Source: CBDBZL01 sp965213545 (GTDB lineage: Bacteria; Pseudomonadota; Alphaproteobacteria; Sphingomonadales; Sphingomonadaceae). Taken from it: a DNA stretch of 64,000 nt. The notes beneath the pieces are model-generated. The model searched no databases. It had not been told where the DNA came from and worked only from the letters and a program-made list of their open reading frames with translations. A program made the position numbers and the translations under genes. Location of the stretch: positions 1,116,001 to 1,180,000 of the forward strand of contig CBDBZL010000002.1 in NCBI GenBank assembly GCA_965213545.1. The letters run 5' to 3'. Positions 17,257 through 26,388 of this stretch are shown here, in pieces. Position 1 is the first letter of the stretch, and the number at the start of each line of letters is the position of its first letter.

Positions 17257-18912
17257 TCAATCCGATCGCTCGCGGCGCAGCAGAACGGTCCGCGTGGGAA
17301 AGGCGATATTTACACCCATCGCTTCCAGCTTTTGCATGATCGCCAGCAGCAATGTCTCCTGCATCGCCAGCGATTCGGGGAAGGAGAAGGTGCGCAGATA
17401 GGCGAAGAACTCGATCTCCAGCGCGCTTTCGCCGAACGCCAGGAACCGGACCCGCGCATCTTCCTGGATGATGTTGGGATCGGCCGCCAGAACCGAACGC
17501 AGTTCGTCCAGAACGCGCCCCATCAGCCCGGCATCGGTATCATAGGTGACGCCAACGGTGTGCTGGAACAAGAAGCGGTCCCTCAGCGCATAGTTCTCGA
17601 TGGTTTCGGACGCCAGATAGCCGTTGGGGATGGATACCAGCGTGCGATCGAGCGTGCGCACCAGCGTGGAGCGCATGCCGATATCCTCTATCACCCCGAA
17701 GATCTCGCCGATCTTGGCGGGGTCGCCCACCTGGACCGGCTTGTCGGCGATCAGCGTGACCGAGCCGACCAGGTTCTCGATCGTCTTCTGCGCACCCAGC
17801 GCCAGCGCCAGTCCGCCGATGCCGAGCGCGGCGATGCCGGTGGTGACATCGAGACCGATCGTGTCGAGCACCGCCACGGTCGCCACCGCCAGCAGGAACA
17901 CCTTGGCGCTGCGGCGCAGGAAGCTGATGATGGTCACCGCCTGACGGCGCTCGGCCCGCACCATCCGCCCGGTGACAACGCGCGAGACCGCATCGACCAG
18001 GCGCAGCGCGAACCAGGCCAGCGCGATCCACGCCACCACCGCGGCGTAGCGCAGCAGCGTCTGACGGGCGATGATGGACACTTCCAGGTCGCCCGCCGTG
18101 GCATAGAAGGTCAGCACGGCGAGATAGAGCGCCAGCGGCGGCAGCGCCGCGTCGAGGAAGCGATATGCAGGGCTGGTATCATGTTCGATGATGAACCGGC
18201 GCATGATCGCCAGCGCCAACGCGGCCAGGAGGCGGAAGGCCAGGAAGGCCAGCGCTGCCAGCAAGATTAGCTTGAGCCAGTCGAGCAGCGGGGCACCGGC
18301 GATGACGAACGCCTCGTCACTTGCCGCCTCCACGATGGCTTCTGGAGGAACGATCTGGGCGATCTCCGCCGCGGTTTGCGCAGCAATGCGCCACCGCGTG
18401 CCGCCATCTTCCGTAACCGATCGCTCGAGCAGCACCGGCATCGCATCGAGCGCTTCGGAAAGTTGCCCTACCCGCTCGAGGTTCTCGGCCAGTCCGTCAT
18501 CGATCTCGCCCGCGGAATCGTTCGACAGTACGGGGAAAGGCAACAAGCTGCCGCCGCGATCGAGTGCGATCTGGAACTTCTGCGCAAGTCTTGCCGCGCG
18601 CCCCAGATCGCCCTTCGGAACGCCCGGCAGTCGTTCGTCCGCCGCCTGTGCCACGCTTGGAGCGACTTCAGGCAGATCATCGGCGCGCGGGAAATAGCGC
18701 GCGGCGCGGATGTAGTCGCCATCAGCCAGTGCCTCGAGCAGGCCGGTGACCGTGCTGCGCGGCGTCTCGCGCTCGAACGGATCGGCCGCTGGTGCTTCAA
18801 CGGTCTCCTCGACCTCGCCGGTACCGGGCAGAGACTGCGCCGACACCGGCGCGGCCAGGACGATCGCCCACATGCCGATCAGCAAACGCAGGAAGGTACG
18901 CCAGTTGCTCAT
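17257..18912 (-). CDS. MscS-family mechanosensitive ion channel
   Basis: A 551-residue protein with a signal peptide (RTFLRLLIGMWAIVLAAPVSAQ), a periplasmic domain of about 200 residues and several membrane helices between about 210 and 350. An MscS core starts near 360. The pore-helix glycine/alanine pattern (TTGIAALGIGGLALALGAQK) and the beta-domain segments VQVGDPAKIGEIFGVIEDIG and TLVSIPNGYLASE are clear. It would open under membrane tension to release solutes. I chose the ATG at 18912 over a TTG two codons upstream. Its 3' end faces the secreted-protein gene. Confidence 0.88.
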   Translation of the reverse strand: MSNWRTFLRLLIGMWAIVLAAPVSAQSLPGTGEVEETVEAPAADPFERETPRSTVTGLLEALADGDYIRAARYFPRADDLPEVAPSVAQAADERLPGVPKGDLGRAARLAQKFQIALDRGGSLLPFPVLSNDSAGEIDDGLAENLERVGQLSEALDAMPVLLERSVTEDGGTRWRIAAQTAAEIAQIVPPEAIVEAASDEAFVIAGAPLLDWLKLILLAALAFLAFRLLAALALAIMRRFIIEHDTSPAYRFLDAALPPLALYLAVLTFYATAGDLEVSIIARQTLLRYAAVVAWIALAWFALRLVDAVSRVVTGRMVRAERRQAVTIISFLRRSAKVFLLAVATVAVLDTIGLDVTTGIAALGIGGLALALGAQKTIENLVGSVTLIADKPVQVGDPAKIGEIFGVIEDIGMRSTLVRTLDRTLVSIPNGYLASETIENYALRDRFLFQHTVGVTYDTDAGLMGRVLDELRSVLAADPNIIQEDARVRFLAFGESALEIEFFAYLRTFSFPESLAMQETLLLAIMQKLEAMGVNIAFPTRTVLLRRERSD

Positions 18913-18974
18913 GCGCAAATGTTGGGGGAATTGGTGGCTGACAAGGTGGGCCCGATAAGCAGTTGGCCGCGCGC

Positions 18975-19763
18975 CTATTCCACATTCCTGCCGAACGTAT
19001 AGGTCAGCGCGATACCGCCTGAGAACTGGTCGCGCGAACCGAACGCGTCGAGCACGGGCGAATCCGCCGGATCGCCGACCAGCCGATCATACTTCAGATA
19101 GGTGAACATGCCCCATCGCGGCGAGAACTGGCGCAGATAGCCGGCCGCCCCGCCGACCGACTGGACACCGCCATCAGCGTCATAGGCCGCCAGACCGGAG
19201 ACCGCCGCGTCTTCCGGCCGCACTCCGAAATAGGCGTTCTGATAGGTGCTGTCGGTGATGGTGACGCGCGGTCCGACCGAAAACAGCTGGCGGTCACCCT
19301 CACGCATGACCCAGTCTGCGCTGACAACCGAGATGAACCCATCGTGCCCGCTCACCGCCTGGCGGGCTTCGGCGCGCAGGCGCAACTGTTCGCTCGCCTC
19401 CCACTGCACGAAACCACCAAGCTCGACCGAGAAACCGACCCGAGGAAGCGCCCCGCCCACATCCTCGCGCGAACGCCTTCCTTGAAACCCGCCCGATGGT
19501 CCGAGCGTCCAGTCACCGCTGCGAACCAGAGCAAAGCCGAAGCTTTCGTCAGGCGCTTCGAAGGCGATCTGGTCATCGCCGCGCGCCCGGGAGAGATCGA
19601 ATAGCGGGCGAAGCACCATCTCGTCCGACCCTGGATAGCTCGGCACCAGCTGCGGCCCCAGTGCCACGCGTGTTCTGAGCGCCGCATCCTCCTGCGCGCT
19701 GATGGCGACGGGCATGGCAAGCGCGATCGAGGTCAGCGCGGCAAAGGGCAGGATCCGGTTCAT
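18975..19763 (-). CDS. MipA/OmpV-family outer membrane protein
   Basis: A 262-residue protein with a signal peptide (MNRILPFAALTSIALAMPVAISA). Amphipathic beta strands run throughout and it ends LTYTFGRNVE, close to an outer-membrane barrel C-terminus. VALGPQLVPSYPGSDEMVLRPLFDLSR at the mature N-terminus is the characteristic start of MipA/OmpV proteins. The family includes the MltA-interacting scaffold protein, but most members have unknown roles. It lies upstream of the MscS gene on the same strand with 62 bases between them. It is divergent from the GGDEF-EAL gene. Confidence 0.8.
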   Translation of the reverse strand: MNRILPFAALTSIALAMPVAISAQEDAALRTRVALGPQLVPSYPGSDEMVLRPLFDLSRARGDDQIAFEAPDESFGFALVRSGDWTLGPSGGFQGRRSREDVGGALPRVGFSVELGGFVQWEASEQLRLRAEARQAVSGHDGFISVVSADWVMREGDRQLFSVGPRVTITDSTYQNAYFGVRPEDAAVSGLAAYDADGGVQSVGGAAGYLRQFSPRWGMFTYLKYDRLVGDPADSPVLDAFGSRDQFSGGIALTYTFGRNVE

Positions 19764-19947
19764 GAACGACTTTCGCTTGGGAACGATCGCCCGGCTGTAG
19801 CGAGAGTGCCTCGTCTGAGGAAGTGGGGTACTGATCGTCGGCAGTGCCGAACACCGCGATCATCGGCGCGAGCGGGTGGCAGCGTTTAGCAAACCTTAAC
19901 GGTCCGTGTTTACGACATTTTGTTGGAGCCCATCAGAGTGTTTTTGC

Positions 19948-22128
19948 ATGTACCCTATCCCCAGCGACGAGTTGGAACGTCTGAAACTCATTGCCGACTG
20001 TTCGCTGACGGGTCGCCCGGCGCAGCGGCAGTTCGACGAGATCGCCCTGCTGGCCGCAACGCTGTTCGACGTGCCGATCGCGCTGGTGACATTGGTCGAT
20101 CGGCAGGAACAATGGTTTCACGGTCGCACCGGCCTCGATTGCGATGGCACCTTGCGCGAAGTTTCGTTCTGCACGCATGCAATCGCCAAGGAAAATCCCT
20201 TTATCGTGAACGATGCGCTGAATGACGCGCGTTTTGTGAACAATCCCCTAGTGACAGGTGACCCGCATATCCGCTTTTACGCCGGTGCGCCGATCGCCAG
20301 CGAAACGGGGGTTCGACTAGGGGCCGTATGCATCATCGACAATGTGCCCCGTCCGGACTTTCGGCTCAGGGACGCGGGTCCGTTGGTCCAATTGGCTAAA
20401 TTCGTTTCGCGCTACCTCGATAAGGCGCGCGAGCCGCTTCCGGGTAGCGCCCTTACCAGTTTTGCCGAAGCCACCGGGCTGGCGATCCTTACCGCTGATC
20501 CCGAAGGGCGGATAAACTCATGGAATGCTGCGGCCGAGCGGATGTTCGGTCATTCCAGACAGGTTGCGATCGGCCAACCCCTTGAGCTTATCATCCCGGA
20601 TAGGTTCCAGAATGCTCATCGTGAGGGATTGGAACGGATCAAGCGTGGCGGCAAGGCCAGGTTGAGCAGGAAAACCGTCGAGGTTGTCGCGCGCCGCGCG
20701 GACGCGACCGAATTTCCGATCGCGATCTCCATTGCCGCGTGGCCGAGCCGGTTCGGCATGGAAACGGGCGCGCATATCGAGGACATATCGGAGCGAAAGG
20801 CATCAGAGGCGGCGCTGGAACATCTCGCCAGGCACGATCAGTTGACCGGACTGCTTGGTCCCAAGGCTTTCAGGGAAAGGCTCGAGCATCAGATCGATAC
20901 CAATGCTCTCACCATCCTGATGATGCTCGACCTCGATGGCTTCAAGGCGGTCAATGATACACTTGGCCATGCGGTGGGCGATGTGTTGCTCCAGTCGCTA
21001 GCCGTGCGTTTGAACGGGCTATCGCAACAAAGCTGGACCATCGGCAGGCTCGGCGGAGACGAGTTCGCGATTATCCTGAACGAACCGGGCGGTCTCACCC
21101 AGGCTGCCGAGGTCGCCGCCAGTGTGCTCGCCAGCTTCGGCAGGTTGTTTGCGGTGGGGGGTCACAGGCTTCATCTTGGTGCGAGCATCGGCATGGCGCT
21201 GGCCCCCGATCATTCAGACAACTGCGACGAATTGATCGCTCTGGCTGATCTGGCGATGATGCGAGCAAAGCAAGGTGGAGGAAACTGCTATCGGTTGTTC
21301 GACAGCTCGATGCGCGCCGAAGTCGCTGCGCGCCGCACGCTCAATGACGGTCTGCGCGATGCCCTGGACGCCGGCCAGTGGGAGCTTCACTACCAACCAC
21401 AGTTTCGCCTTTCGGACGGCGCGCTGATCGGTGCAGAAGCATTGCTTCGCTGGCGTCATTCGAACTGGGGGCTGATGCTGCCGGGCTCCTTCATGCAAGT
21501 ACTCGAAACGCATCTGGTGGCCTTCGAGGTCGGGCAGTGGGTGCTACAGCAAAGCTGCCGCCAGCTCGCCGCATGGCGCCAGGCGGGCGTCGTTATTCCG
21601 CGGATCAGCTGCAATCTTTTTGGAGCGCAGGTCTACGCCGCCAGTTTGGCCGAGGATGTCGAGGCGGCCTTGACCGCCCACAAATTGTCGCCGGCGGACC
21701 TGGAACTGGAAATCACCGAAACGATCGCGCTGGGTCATGACGAACGATATCTGCGCCCACTATTCGACCTGGTCGACCAGGGCGTAGGCGTCGCGCTCGA
21801 TGATTTCGGCACGGGCTACGGTTCGCTCAGCACGCTCACCCGCGCGCCTATCACCCGGCTCAAGATCGACCGAAGCTTCGTCAAGGAAGTCTCCATCGAT
21901 CGCCATAGCGAGGCGGTGGTCGCCGGGATCGTCGCTATTAGTGAGAAGCTCGATGTCGATGTCGTGGCGGAAGGCGTCGAAAACGAGGATCAGAGACGAA
22001 AGCTGCTGTCGCTCAACTGTTTCGGTGTGCAGGGCTATCTTTATGGCCGGCCAATGGCTGGCGACACCTTCGCTCACAAGTTCACATCGAACCAAACTGC
22101 GCGGTTCGATCGAGATGTAAACCGGTGA
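19948..22128 (+). CDS. GAF-PAS-GGDEF-EAL cyclic-di-GMP signalling protein
   Basis: A 726-residue cytoplasmic protein in four blocks. A GAF domain spans about 25-165 and a PAS domain about 170-290 (FAEATGLAILTADPEGRINSWNAAAE). The GGDEF domain spans about 300-455 with an intact GGDEF motif near 367. The EAL domain spans about 470-715 with EALLRW near 494 and DDFGTGYGSL. Both catalytic signatures look intact. No RxxD inhibitory site precedes GGDEF (QQSWTIGRL), so product inhibition is unlikely. It may make or degrade c-di-GMP depending on the GAF/PAS signal. The ATG at 19948 is preferred to a GTG at 19906 because MYPIPSDELERL is the usual GAF-protein opening. Confidence 0.9.
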   Translation: MYPIPSDELERLKLIADCSLTGRPAQRQFDEIALLAATLFDVPIALVTLVDRQEQWFHGRTGLDCDGTLREVSFCTHAIAKENPFIVNDALNDARFVNNPLVTGDPHIRFYAGAPIASETGVRLGAVCIIDNVPRPDFRLRDAGPLVQLAKFVSRYLDKAREPLPGSALTSFAEATGLAILTADPEGRINSWNAAAERMFGHSRQVAIGQPLELIIPDRFQNAHREGLERIKRGGKARLSRKTVEVVARRADATEFPIAISIAAWPSRFGMETGAHIEDISERKASEAALEHLARHDQLTGLLGPKAFRERLEHQIDTNALTILMMLDLDGFKAVNDTLGHAVGDVLLQSLAVRLNGLSQQSWTIGRLGGDEFAIILNEPGGLTQAAEVAASVLASFGRLFAVGGHRLHLGASIGMALAPDHSDNCDELIALADLAMMRAKQGGGNCYRLFDSSMRAEVAARRTLNDGLRDALDAGQWELHYQPQFRLSDGALIGAEALLRWRHSNWGLMLPGSFMQVLETHLVAFEVGQWVLQQSCRQLAAWRQAGVVIPRISCNLFGAQVYAASLAEDVEAALTAHKLSPADLELEITETIALGHDERYLRPLFDLVDQGVGVALDDFGTGYGSLSTLTRAPITRLKIDRSFVKEVSIDRHSEAVVAGIVAISEKLDVDVVAEGVENEDQRRKLLSLNCFGVQGYLYGRPMAGDTFAHKFTSNQTARFDRDVNR

Positions 22129-22322
22129 CCCGTTGCATCTGCCATTGATGAACAAACACCACTCTGGAACGCAGGCTATACGTCGATTATCCGCATAGCA
22201 CGCGTTATGCTGCGTCCGGCGGCGCGCTCGTATGACCCAGGTCCGTCCGGCCAACCGTGCGGTGCGGTGAGTCCCGCACTGCCCTCCACGGATGACGGTT
22301 TCTCGCAGATCACCTGGAAGTT

Positions 22323-22396
<74 letters not shown>

Positions 22397-22436
22397 TTCT
22401 GACGACCGGCTGCCTGCCACTGCCGGGGCCGCGCCG

Positions 22437-23138
22437 TCAAGCGCCCGCGCCGGCTTCGCCGCGTGGTGTGGCGCTCCTGGGCGGTGTCTGTGGGTCGGCA
22501 CCGGATCCGGGAGCTGCAGCTGGGCGTGCGGCTGGGGGCGCGGCTGGGGGCGGGGCGACCACCAGTTCGACCCGGCGATTGCTCTCGCGTCCCTGCTCGT
22601 TGGGCGATCCGTCGGGCAGCGCGTTGGGCGCGATGGGGTTCTGCTCACCCATCGCGATGACCTCGATCCGCTCGTCCGCCAAGCCATGCTCGACCAGCCA
22701 GGCGGCGACCGCCTCGGCCCGGGCGCGCGAGGCGCGAAGGTTGGCCCGGTCATTGCCCGCCGAATCGGTATGCCCGCGCAGGATGACGGGCCACCCTGCT
22801 TCCATCGCGCGCGCTTCGAGCGCCCCTGCAAGCAACCGTTCCGAGCGTTCCGACAACCCGGTTCCACCATCGGGAAAAGGGATCACCAAGCGCAAGGGGC
22901 GTGGCGGCGGCGGAGCGAGCACGGGCTCGGGCGCGGCGTCTTCATCGCGGATGATCGAGGCGCCCTGCGGCACGGCGGGGTCGGGCTCGGACTTTGGATC
23001 GAGCGCGGCCTCCACCAGCGTATCGGCCTCGCCCGGCCCGTCGTCTGCCGGCTGATCGTCGCGGCGCAGTTCGCACCCCGTCGTCAGCACCGCCATGGCG
23101 ACAAGCATCAGTGCCGCGATGGTTGCTCGTGTCGTCAT
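22437..23138 (-). CDS. OmpA-family lipoprotein
   Basis: A 233-residue lipoprotein with lipobox VLTTGC at about residue 22 and a Pro/Asp-rich linker. The OmpA peptidoglycan-binding domain spans about 80-195 (GLSERSERLLAGAL, ILRGHTDSAGNDRANLRASRARAEAVAAWL, EQGRESNRRVELVV). The C-terminal tail is long and rich in Ala and Pro. It should tether the envelope to peptidoglycan. It ends close to the tRNA-Gly and starts 10 bases from the end of the antiporter gene on the same strand, so the two may be co-transcribed. The low-complexity tail could vary between strains. Confidence 0.85.
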   Translation of the reverse strand: MTTRATIAALMLVAMAVLTTGCELRRDDQPADDGPGEADTLVEAALDPKSEPDPAVPQGASIIRDEDAAPEPVLAPPPPRPLRLVIPFPDGGTGLSERSERLLAGALEARAMEAGWPVILRGHTDSAGNDRANLRASRARAEAVAAWLVEHGLADERIEVIAMGEQNPIAPNALPDGSPNEQGRESNRRVELVVAPPPAAPPAARPAAAPGSGADPQTPPRSATPRGEAGAGA

Positions 23139-23148
23139 CCCGCCTCCC

Positions 23149-25017
23149 TTACGCCGTTGCCGGCCCCTCGATATCTTGTACCGCCGGCCGCTTGCGGTCC
23201 TTCTTCGCCGCTACCTCCTCAGGCGTTTTCTTGCGCGGCGGGGAGAAGGTGATGACCGTGTCGTCCGCGCGCGGTTCGGGCGCGGTGGCATGGGTGAAGA
23301 AGCGCATCGTCCCGTCGGGCCGCAGCAACATCAGCATGTTGGCCGCCTCGGGCAGCGTCTCGCGCGCATCGTCGATATCGAACTGCTCGGACAGCTTGGT
23401 CCGGCGGAAAACCCAGCCCTCGAGCTGGCGCTGATGAACATCGGCCACGCCCAGCCCCGAGGCAAACAACGCCCGGCCCCGCAACGAGGCGGGAAGCGCG
23501 CGGTGATCCTCGTCATCGCCCGGTTCGCCCAGCTGATAGACCTTGTCGGTGCCGATCTCGGGTGCGAATTCGGAGCATACCAATGTGTTGTAGGCCTCGT
23601 TATCGGTGGCCGCGACCAGCACCTGGTAGGGTGCTAGGTCGAGATTGTGCTCGGTCGCCTCGTTGAGGATCTCGCCGTGATAGGTGGGAATGCCGGCAGC
23701 GCGCGCGGGCTTCAACCGTCCCCAGCTGGGGTCGACCACGGTGACGGGCGTCTTCAACTCATGCAGCTGCTTGGCAAGCGCGATGGTCCAGGGCGTGGCA
23801 CCCACGATCAGCAGGCCGGGGCGCTGCTCGCCGCGCACCCCCAGCCACTTGGCAACAAGGTCGATGGTGAAGCCATGCGCCACGATGGTCACCACCACCA
23901 CCGCAAAACTCAAGCCGATCAGGATGGTGCCGTCGGCATAGCCCATATCCGCCAGGCGCAGCGCGAACAGACCCGAAATGGCGACCAGCACGATGCCGCG
24001 CGGCGCGATCCAAGCGAGGAACAGCCGCTCGTTCCACGGCACCTTGGTCCCTAAGAGGCTGATGAGGACGGTCGCCGGGCGGACCAGGAACAGCAGCGCC
24101 ACCAGGAACAGACCGAATTGCCATTCGAACTGACGGAACTCCTCCAGCTCGAGCCCGGCCGAAAGCACGATAAAAATGCCTGAGACCAGAAGCACAGCGA
24201 TGTTCTGCTTGAACGGATGGATCGAGCGCAGACTGGCCACATGCATATTGGCCAGCGCCACGCCCATCACGGTTACCGCCAGCAGCCCCGCCTCGTGCTC
24301 GATCATATTGCACAGCACGAACACGCCGACCACGGTGACCAGCAGGATCGGCACCTTGAGATATTCGGGGACCAGACCGCGCGGAAACGACCAGGCGATC
24401 ACCCATGCGGCCGCCCAGCCGATCACCCCTGCGACCGCGATGGCAATGAACAGCGGCGGCAGGATCTGGAAGAGCGTGCTGCCATCCACCGACAGGCGAA
24501 AATATTCATAGGCGATGACCGCGCACAACGCGCCGACGGGATCATTGACGATTGCCTCCCACTTCAGCACCGCGGCGGGGCGCTGCTGGATGTTGGACTG
24601 ACGCAGCAACGGAATGACCACGGTGGGTCCGGTGACGATGAGGATGCCGGCGAACAGGATCGCCACCGGCCACACCAACCCGGCGATGTAATAGGCGGCA
24701 AGCGAGCCCAGCAGCCAGCCCAGCGGTGCGCCCAGCAGCACCAGCCGCCACACCCCCTCGCCATATTTGTTGAGCTCGCGGAAATCGAGGCTGAGGCCGC
24801 CCTCGAACAGGATCAGCGCCACGCCGATGGCGATCATCGGCTCGAGCAGTTCGCCGAAGATTTCGTCGGGATCGAACAGGTCGAACACCGGGCCCGCGAG
24901 AAAGCCCGCCACCAGCATCAGCACGATCGCCGGCCAGCCGGTGCGCCAGGCGACCCACTGCGCGCCGATCCCCAGAATGCCGATAAGGGCTATGATCAGC
25001 GCTTGGTGTTCCATCAT
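23149..25017 (-). CDS. Cation:proton antiporter with TrkA-like C-terminal domain
   Basis: A 622-residue membrane protein of the CPA1/CPA2 group. About 12 membrane segments occupy residues 3-400, with conserved regions LILFEGGLSLDFRELNK, TGPTVVIPLLRQS and NDPVGALCAVIAYEY (the ND pair is the ion site). A soluble Rossmann-like domain spans about 405-540 (LLIVGATPWTIALAKQLHEL) and an uncharacterised tail with many Lys follows. The glycine motif of the TrkA-N domain is incomplete (VGATPW), so NAD binding may be lost. It likely exchanges Na+ or K+ for protons. Start chosen at the first of two adjacent ATGs, after CACGGGG. Confidence 0.87.
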   Translation of the reverse strand: MMEHQALIIALIGILGIGAQWVAWRTGWPAIVLMLVAGFLAGPVFDLFDPDEIFGELLEPMIAIGVALILFEGGLSLDFRELNKYGEGVWRLVLLGAPLGWLLGSLAAYYIAGLVWPVAILFAGILIVTGPTVVIPLLRQSNIQQRPAAVLKWEAIVNDPVGALCAVIAYEYFRLSVDGSTLFQILPPLFIAIAVAGVIGWAAAWVIAWSFPRGLVPEYLKVPILLVTVVGVFVLCNMIEHEAGLLAVTVMGVALANMHVASLRSIHPFKQNIAVLLVSGIFIVLSAGLELEEFRQFEWQFGLFLVALLFLVRPATVLISLLGTKVPWNERLFLAWIAPRGIVLVAISGLFALRLADMGYADGTILIGLSFAVVVVTIVAHGFTIDLVAKWLGVRGEQRPGLLIVGATPWTIALAKQLHELKTPVTVVDPSWGRLKPARAAGIPTYHGEILNEATEHNLDLAPYQVLVAATDNEAYNTLVCSEFAPEIGTDKVYQLGEPGDDEDHRALPASLRGRALFASGLGVADVHQRQLEGWVFRRTKLSEQFDIDDARETLPEAANMLMLLRPDGTMRFFTHATAPEPRADDTVITFSPPRKKTPEEVAAKKDRKRPAVQDIEGPATA

Positions 25018-25454
25018 GCCCCGTGAGTGAGCGCGCGCCGCCCCGACCGGTATCGCAATAGACCGGTCGAGCGAGCAAGGCCAATGCTTAACATCATGCA
25101 CTGCCCATTCGGCGACATAGTCTTAGGGCGGCCTGGCGCGAACGGTGGGAAAGTCTCCCGCGCTCATCGCGGCCAGGCACTCCTGTTTTGCGCGACGCTG
25201 CTTGGCAAATAGATCAGAACGCCATCAGCGCACTTCTCGCCACGCCTTTGCCTGGCAGCGCATAGGTTCCGCCAAGCCAAGGCAGGTCGATGACGAACAG
25301 CGCGCCGGTCACCTTGGCCCTGCCAGACGCAGCAGCGAATGCGCGGGGCAGCAGGCGGGTGCGTGTTCAAAAACCCCATCCGCGCCGCCAGCCCGCCCGC
25401 AAACCGCTCGAGCCCCGACGGTCATGCCGGGAACGGGGCACCGAGCCGCAGATG
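25018..25454. other. 437-base gap between antiporter and petC
   Basis: No intact gene is visible here. The part nearest petC contains a remnant that looks like the C-terminus of apt (see 25214-25351). The part nearest the antiporter should hold that gene's promoter, but I see no convincing -35/-10 pair. I recognise no RNA gene. Confidence 0.5.
25214..25351 (-). pseudogene. apt: Remnant of adenine phosphoribosyltransferase (C-terminal part)
   Basis: Read on the reverse strand, about 45 codons ending in TGA at 25214 encode AKVTGALFVIDLPWLGG and then VARSALMAF. This matches the C-terminal pattern of Apt (hydrophobic strand, xIDLPxLGG, then ALxAF). The upstream catalytic part and the phosphoribosyl-binding loop are absent. 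Going upstream the frame has no start and quickly loses similarity. From memory, apt commonly follows petC in sphingomonads, so this is the expected place. I read it as a deletion remnant of a lost apt. The 5' limit is approximate. Confidence 0.55.
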
Positions 25455-26345
25455 CTAAGCCTTCTCGCCCTTACGATGTTTGGGCTTCACGTTGGACCAG
25501 ACCTGCCGCTTGGCGAGCCAGGCCAGCACCGTGGCGAACAATAGGAACCCCAGCACCGGCCAGCCGGCCTGCTTGCGCTCGACCAGCGTGGGTTCCGCGG
25601 TCCAGGTAAGGAACGCCGCGACATCCTGCGCCATCTGGCTGACGGTGGAGGCGGTGCCGTCGTCATAGGTGACCTGTCCGTCAACCACGATGGGCGGCGC
25701 CATGCCGATATTGAGCCCCGAATAATAGGGATTGAAGTAGTTGCCCGGCTGCGGAAGCAGTTCGGGATAGGCCTGCGCAAAACTGACCCCATGCTCATTG
25801 GCGTAGGTCGCCGCATCCGTATAGCCGGTAAGCAGCGAATAGAGATAGTTGGTCCCGTCCCCGCGCGCCTTGGTGATAAGCGACAGGTCGGGCGGGATCT
25901 TGCCATTATTGGCCGCCACCGCCGCCACGTTGTTCGCATAGGGCGAGGGGAACTGGTCGGTGGGAACCGCGGCACGCATGGTGGCCTCACCGGTATTGGG
26001 GTCGATCCCCGGAACCTGCCAGTTGGCCGCCTCTGCCTTTACCTGTCCTTCCGAATAGCCAAGCTCGGCCAAGTTGCGGAAAGCCACCAGCCGCAACCCG
26101 TGGCAGGCCGAGCAGACTTCCTTGTACACCTTGTAGCCGCGCTGGAGCTGGGCATAGTTCCAGGTGCCGAACACGCCATCATGCTGGAAGGACACCTCGC
26201 GCGGCTCCGCATGGAACGCGCGCTCGGCGGATGGTTCGACAAAGAAGCCCTGCCGCAAAACCAGCGCCACGCCGGGGACGAGCGACCACAGCAGCACGGT
26301 GGCAACGAAGAACAGGCCGAGGAATATGCCAACAGGGCGTATCAT
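25455..26345 (-). CDS. petC: Cytochrome c1 of the bc1 complex
   Basis: A 296-residue cytochrome c1. The covalent heme site is CSACH at residues 78-82, followed by GLRLVAFRNLAELG. The axial methionine region is NIGMAPPIV. A C-terminal membrane anchor (AGWPVLGFLLFATVLAWLA) precedes a basic tail. It accepts electrons from the Rieske protein and passes them to cytochrome c in the periplasm. It is the last gene of petA-petB-petC, 43 bases after petB. The N-terminal hydrophobic segment (GIFLGLFFVATVLLWSLVP) serves as signal sequence. Confidence 0.93.
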   Translation of the reverse strand: MIRPVGIFLGLFFVATVLLWSLVPGVALVLRQGFFVEPSAERAFHAEPREVSFQHDGVFGTWNYAQLQRGYKVYKEVCSACHGLRLVAFRNLAELGYSEGQVKAEAANWQVPGIDPNTGEATMRAAVPTDQFPSPYANNVAAVAANNGKIPPDLSLITKARGDGTNYLYSLLTGYTDAATYANEHGVSFAQAYPELLPQPGNYFNPYYSGLNIGMAPPIVVDGQVTYDDGTASTVSQMAQDVAAFLTWTAEPTLVERKQAGWPVLGFLLFATVLAWLAKRQVWSNVKPKHRKGEKA

Positions 26346-26388
26346 CGTTGCTTAACTTCCCCCAAGATTTGCAGGTGAGCCGATCGGC

